DNA of 64,000 bases from Brachypodium distachyon (lineage: Eukaryota > Streptophyta > Magnoliopsida > Poales > Poaceae), in contig NC_016132.3 in assembly GCF_000005505.3 (NCBI RefSeq), positions 46,700,914-46,764,913 on the forward strand, in the 5' to 3' direction. Both the position numbers and the translations under genes were made by a program. Below the pieces are notes generated by a model. It saw only the letters and a list, made by a program, of their open reading frames with translations, was not told where the DNA came from and ran no database searches. Of this stretch, positions 60,101 to 64,000 are shown in pieces (the stretch's first letter is position 1; each line of letters starts with the position of its first letter).

Positions 60101-61792
60101 GAGCATTTAGGCAAAAGCTTGGAACTTCTCACAATCTTGATCAGAATTTTAGATACAAGAGTAAGTATAGTAAACTCTGATCGACATGCTAAGTACTTAA
60201 GCGCAATGAATATCCAGTTCTATATTCTGGAAGGATTGCTAGTACTTCACACCCTACCCTGGGCAGTGCTTCATTGGAGGGCGTGACCGCACCCTTCCCT
60301 GGGGTACGTGATGCTCTGGGCGAAAGCTTTTTGAGTTGACGGGTGTCATTGGGTTGACTCCGGTGACGTCAGTGCCCACTGGTGTCGCTCTCCTTTGCAG
60401 GCATCGCCAAAGAGCTAGTTTGATAGTTTTTCACCCTACCCTGGATGAAAGCCTTGAGCTGATGGGGGTCGATGCCGCTGATGTCGGCGCCCAGGGGTGC
60501 CCTTCTCCTTCGGAGGCGTTGCTGAAGAGCTAGTTTCTCACCCTACCCTGGGCGGATGTTGTATTTTGGTGGTGGAGGCTAGCTGCATGGCTGGTGGTTG
60601 CGACATCGAGGGGCGCGGGTGCTGCCATCGGGCAGGCGGTGCCAGGGTTTTGTATGGTTGTCCTCTAATCAACCGCGCTCTTGTATGGTTTTCGTCCTAG
60701 TTTTCCTTATAAACGGCAAGTCTTCTATTCGAATCAGCAGGAATTCCCATAGTCTCATTTTCGTGCTTCTGTTCACAATATATATTGATGCATTTTAAGT
60801 TTATATGACGACAAAAAGATATGCTTATTTTTGTGCTTCTGTGCACAATATTCCCTATCTCTGCAGAAAATCTCTTCTGTAGCGGGAACAGGATATGCAC
60901 AGTTTTATGTATGGAGAGCGAAAAGTACATTTCGGGAACAGTTCATCGATAATCTCTATCATGCTGCATTAAACTTGCGCCAGATGGTGAATTACATAGC
61001 TGAACTTCTACTCGAGGTTATCTTCTGATGATCTTCCACCGTTACAGTTCTCTAGCTGTAGGCTTACCTTGCCTAAATTAAACGTTTTTCCTTTTATTCA
61101 TACATATCACGAATTCATGATGCACTTCAGGGTTTGTTGATATATACCTCATATGTACATCATCATAGCTCATACTACATCACTGAATAATGTATGAAAT
61201 ATCGTAGCTGCAGTTTCTTTACTGAATCATATGTTCATAAGCTTGTCTGATTGGGACCAGGTTGTGCCTTCCATCAGTTTACCCCAAATGCACAGGAAGA
61301 TGATTTAATTTGAAGTCAATAATTTCCTTTGCTCCCCTATAGAAAGTCTTCATTAGAAATAATCCATGACGGGTATTAATCGGAAAGTGACATTTCAATG
61401 CATATTCTTACTCCAATTGGCCAAGATCAATTTAGAATTTGTATCACTGAATTTGGACTCTTGTTAGTTGATACACAATACATATTGGCATGAAAAAGAA
61501 TATGGTCTGTCTGTAACATTGGAATTTGCAGGAACAGGGCCTAGTTGCTGCTGACGCAAAATCAGATGCCGTAACATCACATTATGAATTTTTACCATGT
61601 TGACATTAAATTCGTTGTCCTCGAGCATATTTTACTTGCACTGATGTGTGCGACCTCACCTAATGAATTGCCCCTAAACTTCAAGCATTGCAGGGTTCAA
61701 AGGATGACACAAAGCTGCGGAACAGAAAGAACATTTTGATCCTGGCCCTCACGAGACATGATGACTCTCTCATGCTGTTCCATGATTTTTGA
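51105..61792 (+). CDS. RPC3: RPC3 (RPC82-type) subunit of RNA polymerase III, 526 aa, 15 exons
   Basis: Exons: 51105-51173, 51282-51426, 51511-51614, 54234-54321, 54472-54620, 55723-55869, 56092-56202, 58020-58143, 58853-58993, 59363-59400, 59515-59607, 59800-59883, 60867-61016, 61532-61570, 61694-61792. The sum is 1581 nt. Intron 2 has a GC donor (51427-51428); the nearby GT would break frame. The protein starts MVSQHGILLAVGIISDHFG; the N-terminal winged helix (RPC82 HTH) covers about 8-72 with QVKNSLLVLIQHNCVQAF. Later motifs: FEGLL-like LIEGLLQNGRLTFDQLV, VLWRANFEQF, SMTLDQVTRVLEDL, YHAALNLRQMVNYIAELLLE and the terminal DDSLMLFHDF. RPC3 joins RPC6 and RPC7 in the initiation subcomplex that opens Pol III promoters for tRNA and 5S genes, in the nucleus. 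Length fits the family (~530). Exon 14 is small and the join to exon 15 is the least certain part; an exon-like fragment lies beyond the stop. Confidence 0.93.
52340..52444 (+). mobile_element. Likely retroposon 3' end in RPC3 intron 3
   Basis: 'aaatcggagggaatcccc' followed by 'ctcatttaaaaaaaaa' is like the A-tailed 3' ends of grass LINEs. The 5' limit and target duplication are not defined. Confidence 0.38.
53237..53394. mobile_element. Stowaway MITE in RPC3 intron 3
   Basis: TA-flanked, 158 bp. Ends 'ctccctccgttcctttttat' and 'ataaaaaggaacagggggag' are near-perfect inverted repeats. Confidence 0.92.
54943..55200 (+). mobile_element. Retroposon with 11-bp TSD in RPC3 intron 5
   Basis: 'agttgatttca' is present at 54932-54942 and 55201-55211. 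The 258-bp insert ends 'ccccggtcagaaaaaa', an A-tail directly before the second repeat, and contains 'ttcattaatacaaacac', typical of grass retroposon 3' regions. Confidence 0.72.
57122..57700 (-). mobile_element. Possible LINE-derived 3' region in RPC3 intron 7, antisense
   Basis: GC content rises sharply within the intron. The left edge 'tttgagaaaagagaaacttt' is T/A-rich, like an inverted retroposon tail with an 'aataaag' signal on the minus strand. No target duplication or reverse transcriptase was found. The long plus frame ending at 58283 is a chance reading through this block into exon 8. Confidence 0.35.
60316..60538 (+). repeat. Diverged ~110-bp tandem repeat in RPC3 intron 12
   Basis: Two copies, about 60316-60430 and 60441-60538, share 'aagagctagttt' at their ends and 'ctctcctttg/cttctccttcgg' inside. 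The word 'caccctaccctgg' punctuates the block at 60250, 60432 and 60539. The GC-rich composition differs from the intron and probably comes from a LINE 3' UTR. Confidence 0.65.
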
Positions 61793-61988
61793 AAGCACTG
61801 GAATCCGTGTTGCCAGCATTTCTAGTAATACTATAAAATGTAAAAAAAAGTGACCATGTTAAGTTGGAGACTAAATTGACTAAACATTTCTGAGCATCTT
61901 TCAGCTTTGGCACCTTTATTTATGTACTATTGGTGAAAATGTTCTTATTGCATCTTAGTGAGTTCTACAAGGAATCTACCCAGGCAAG

Positions 61989-62042
61989 GTGGGTAGCTTG
62001 TCTGACGAGTTATTGACCAGACTGGATGCTCAACTTAGGAAG
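61989..62042 (+). pseudogene. Exon-like RPC3 fragment beyond the RPC3 stop codon
   Basis: The segment reads VGSLSDELLTRLDAQLRK in phase 0, is preceded by 'caggcaag' and followed by the donor-like 'gtatgc'. In the RPC3 family, as I recall it, a helix of this kind stands shortly before the terminal 'LMLFHDF' motif. Here it lies about 200 bp after the exon carrying that motif. It is probably a displaced or duplicated exon. Confidence 0.5.
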
Positions 62043-62131
62043 GTATGCATACGAGCTCGCCCTTTGATATCTTTCATCCAAACAAGTTAATTAGGTCATG
62101 TTATGCATCTTTTGCTCCAGGGTTCTTTAGG

Positions 62132-62187
62132 CCAAAAGGATGGTAATATTAGTTCATCTCCAAAAGGATGGTAATATTAGTTCATCT
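62132..62187 (+). repeat. Two-copy 28-bp tandem repeat
   Basis: 'ccaaaaggatggtaatatta' starts at 62132 and again at 62160; both copies end 'gttcatct'. They are identical. Confidence 0.9.
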
Positions 62188-62562
62188 CCAAAGCTGAGTT
62201 CCATCCTTTGACATGATATTCTATAGATTTATGAAGTCCTTCAGTAGGTTAACATCGTAGGTTCTATAATACTTGTCCATAAAAAGTATAAAATTGAAGT
62301 TCCCTAGTTTTATCGGACGCTAATGTATGATATTATTCTGCGTTAACCATCCTTGATGTCTTGTTGACTGACGACGTTCTTGCTGTACGTTTGGTAATGC
62401 CACTTCATTTGAGTTTTGGTTGATTCACATCACTAGCTGATGCTAATGTTGAGATTGGAAATTCATACCTGCGGTTGTTTTTATGTTCATCTTCATTATT
62501 TAGTGGACTGCCCTAGACCAGCACATTCCATTTCTCCCTTGCGTCACGTAGCCAAGGTTCTA

Positions 62563-62599
62563 CTCCCTGCGTTCGACAAGAATTTAGGAACGGAGGGAG
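62563..62599. mobile_element. Minimal Stowaway MITE relic, 37 bp
   Basis: TA-flanked 'ctccctgcgttcg' and 'aacggagggag' leave only about 13 bases between the arms. Confidence 0.65.
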
Positions 62600-64000
62600 T
62601 ACATTGGATGGGACTGTGTTTTTTCTGTCAATTTTTGTGGCAGTTTCATGTTCAAAAATCCACCCACTGCATTTTTTTTTCCTGTTAATCTTTTGCGGCA
62701 ATATCAGGCTCGAAAATCCTAGTTTGGTTATTTTCGTGATATTCGACATTCACTGGTAAGCAAACCCACATTTCCACCGACCTCATTGTTTTCCACTCGT
62801 TATCCGGGATGTCAGGTTATCCAACCGTCAGCAAAGGTGCCCAATTGCCACTCCTACCGGCAGGTCACCGATGATTGCAGCGGATAATCCCAATAATTCG
62901 CAAGTTGCAGGGAACCCTGATACTGCGCCACTTGGAACGACTGCCACGACAGGTCGCGAACGCGTCGTCATGCACGTATACATGACCATGGACTTTTGCA
63001 AGCCATGCACTAGCACCGTATCACACCCATGTGCATACATGAAAGAAGCCTACTGCGCTAAATGCATAATACGGCGAGGTCAACTGCTGCAGTTAGCTGG
63101 AAACAAATACTGGAACTAGTTACAATAATAATCCACCACTGACTCGCCTTGTTCCATGGGGAATGTTCGGCGGCGTACCAACCACCATAAAGAACAGTGG
63201 GAGGAAGAAAGGCTGTACACAAGGGATCCGCGTACAGATAAAAATTGTACTTGCCCATGATTGTGTTGTACGTATCTGCACCAAGGGAATAAGTACTGCT
63301 GGTAGTGTGTCTAGTACTCTAGTACTGGTAGCGTGTATAGCTTTGGCTCATCACGCGTCTCTCCATTTCTAGGGTGTCTTCGTTTTTGTGTAGTCCAGCT
63401 GGTGACATTTGCGCATGCTGTTTCCAAGTGGCTTCTGAAAGTTCCGAGCTGTGTCGTTCCTGATCTACGGCCGTGGGCATGGACCCATTTTTTCCTCTCG
63501 TCTCCATGTACCTTTGTACTTTCTCCTTTTCTTTTGAAACCTTACTTCTATTGCACGATATATTGCCTTCCTAGCGTGAACAGAACTTTCCCAATTAGGC
63601 ATTGCAGAAATGTGTGGATGCAGACACATGCCACGTTTGCCATTAGGGCAGATTCGGAGTCACGAAGTGGCATGCAACTGTAAAAATAAGCCCTTTACAA
63701 ACAGCTCTTTTCTGAACCTGAATTCGCAGCGCTCGGCCAAGTTTTATGTCGCTTGAAGGGAAGGCTCCATTGCTGTGGCTGAGTGCTGCTGATCCTAGCT
63801 AGGCCTGCTACAACAACCCATTTTGGGTTTGCAATGCAAGCAATCCGTTCTGGTCCTGTATGCCCTGCGAAAGATGAGTATTGTCAGCTCCAGTAGAATA
63901 CCATCACGCTCCTTATCAGACCTGGGATTGCGGGGTTTGTACATATTTTACACCCGGACACTGCATGATGATAAGACTACTGATCGCGCGCCTACCATGC

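Larger units (their letters stand above)
61793..64000. other. 3' flank of RPC3 and intergenic DNA to the window end
   Basis: After the RPC3 stop this holds its 3' UTR, the exon-like fragment at 61989-62042, a small tandem repeat and a MITE relic. Between 62600 and 64000 open frames are short and without domains. I see no gene, though a gene could begin beyond the edge. Confidence 0.5.

Overview
This is plant nuclear DNA from a grass. I read a pooid such as Brachypodium or a Triticeae relative, because at least a dozen Stowaway MITEs start with the pooid-typical 'ctccctccgatcc' ends. Genes are split by GT-AG introns with AT-rich interiors, first exons are GC-rich, and intergenic stretches are only 1-4 kb. 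Species is inference. No bacterial, organellar or viral genes and no CRISPR array were seen. All spliced models were built by hand: every exon junction keeps frame.

Layout. 1-5.2 kb: non-genic, with a LINE-like retroposon. 5.2-15.3 kb: a seven-transmembrane GPCR-like protein gene (5183-7290) and a single-exon DUF2921 membrane protein gene (12596-15346). Between them lie a truncated DUF2921 5' end and a broken copy of the 7TM gene, left by a tandem duplication whose unit ran from intron 1 of the 7TM gene into the DUF2921 5' coding region. 17.4-33.0 kb (minus): TPC1, the vacuolar two-pore cation channel, 23 exons and 742 aa, with introns carrying many transposable elements. 35.3-36.4 kb (plus): plastid ribosomal protein bS20c. 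39.9-42.9 kb (minus): DP, the dimerisation partner of E2F, 9 exons. 45.7-46.3 kb (minus): a small heavy-metal-associated isoprenylated protein. 51.1-61.8 kb (plus): RPC3, a subunit of RNA polymerase III, 15 exons including one GC-AG intron. 61.8-64 kb: non-genic, but with an exon-like RPC3 fragment beyond the stop codon.

The genes do not form a pathway; they are ordinary neighbouring housekeeping and membrane genes. The most informative structures are the chimeric duplication at 5.3-12.8 kb; the mobile elements with readable target-site duplications (hAT-like at 20473-21633 and 38317-38900, Mutator-like at 27016-27773 and 44118-44542, a TRIM at 22914-23156, and several short retroposons); the out-of-order exon at the 3' end of RPC3; and an altered luminal acidic cluster in TPC1. 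I found no convincing undescribed multi-gene system.
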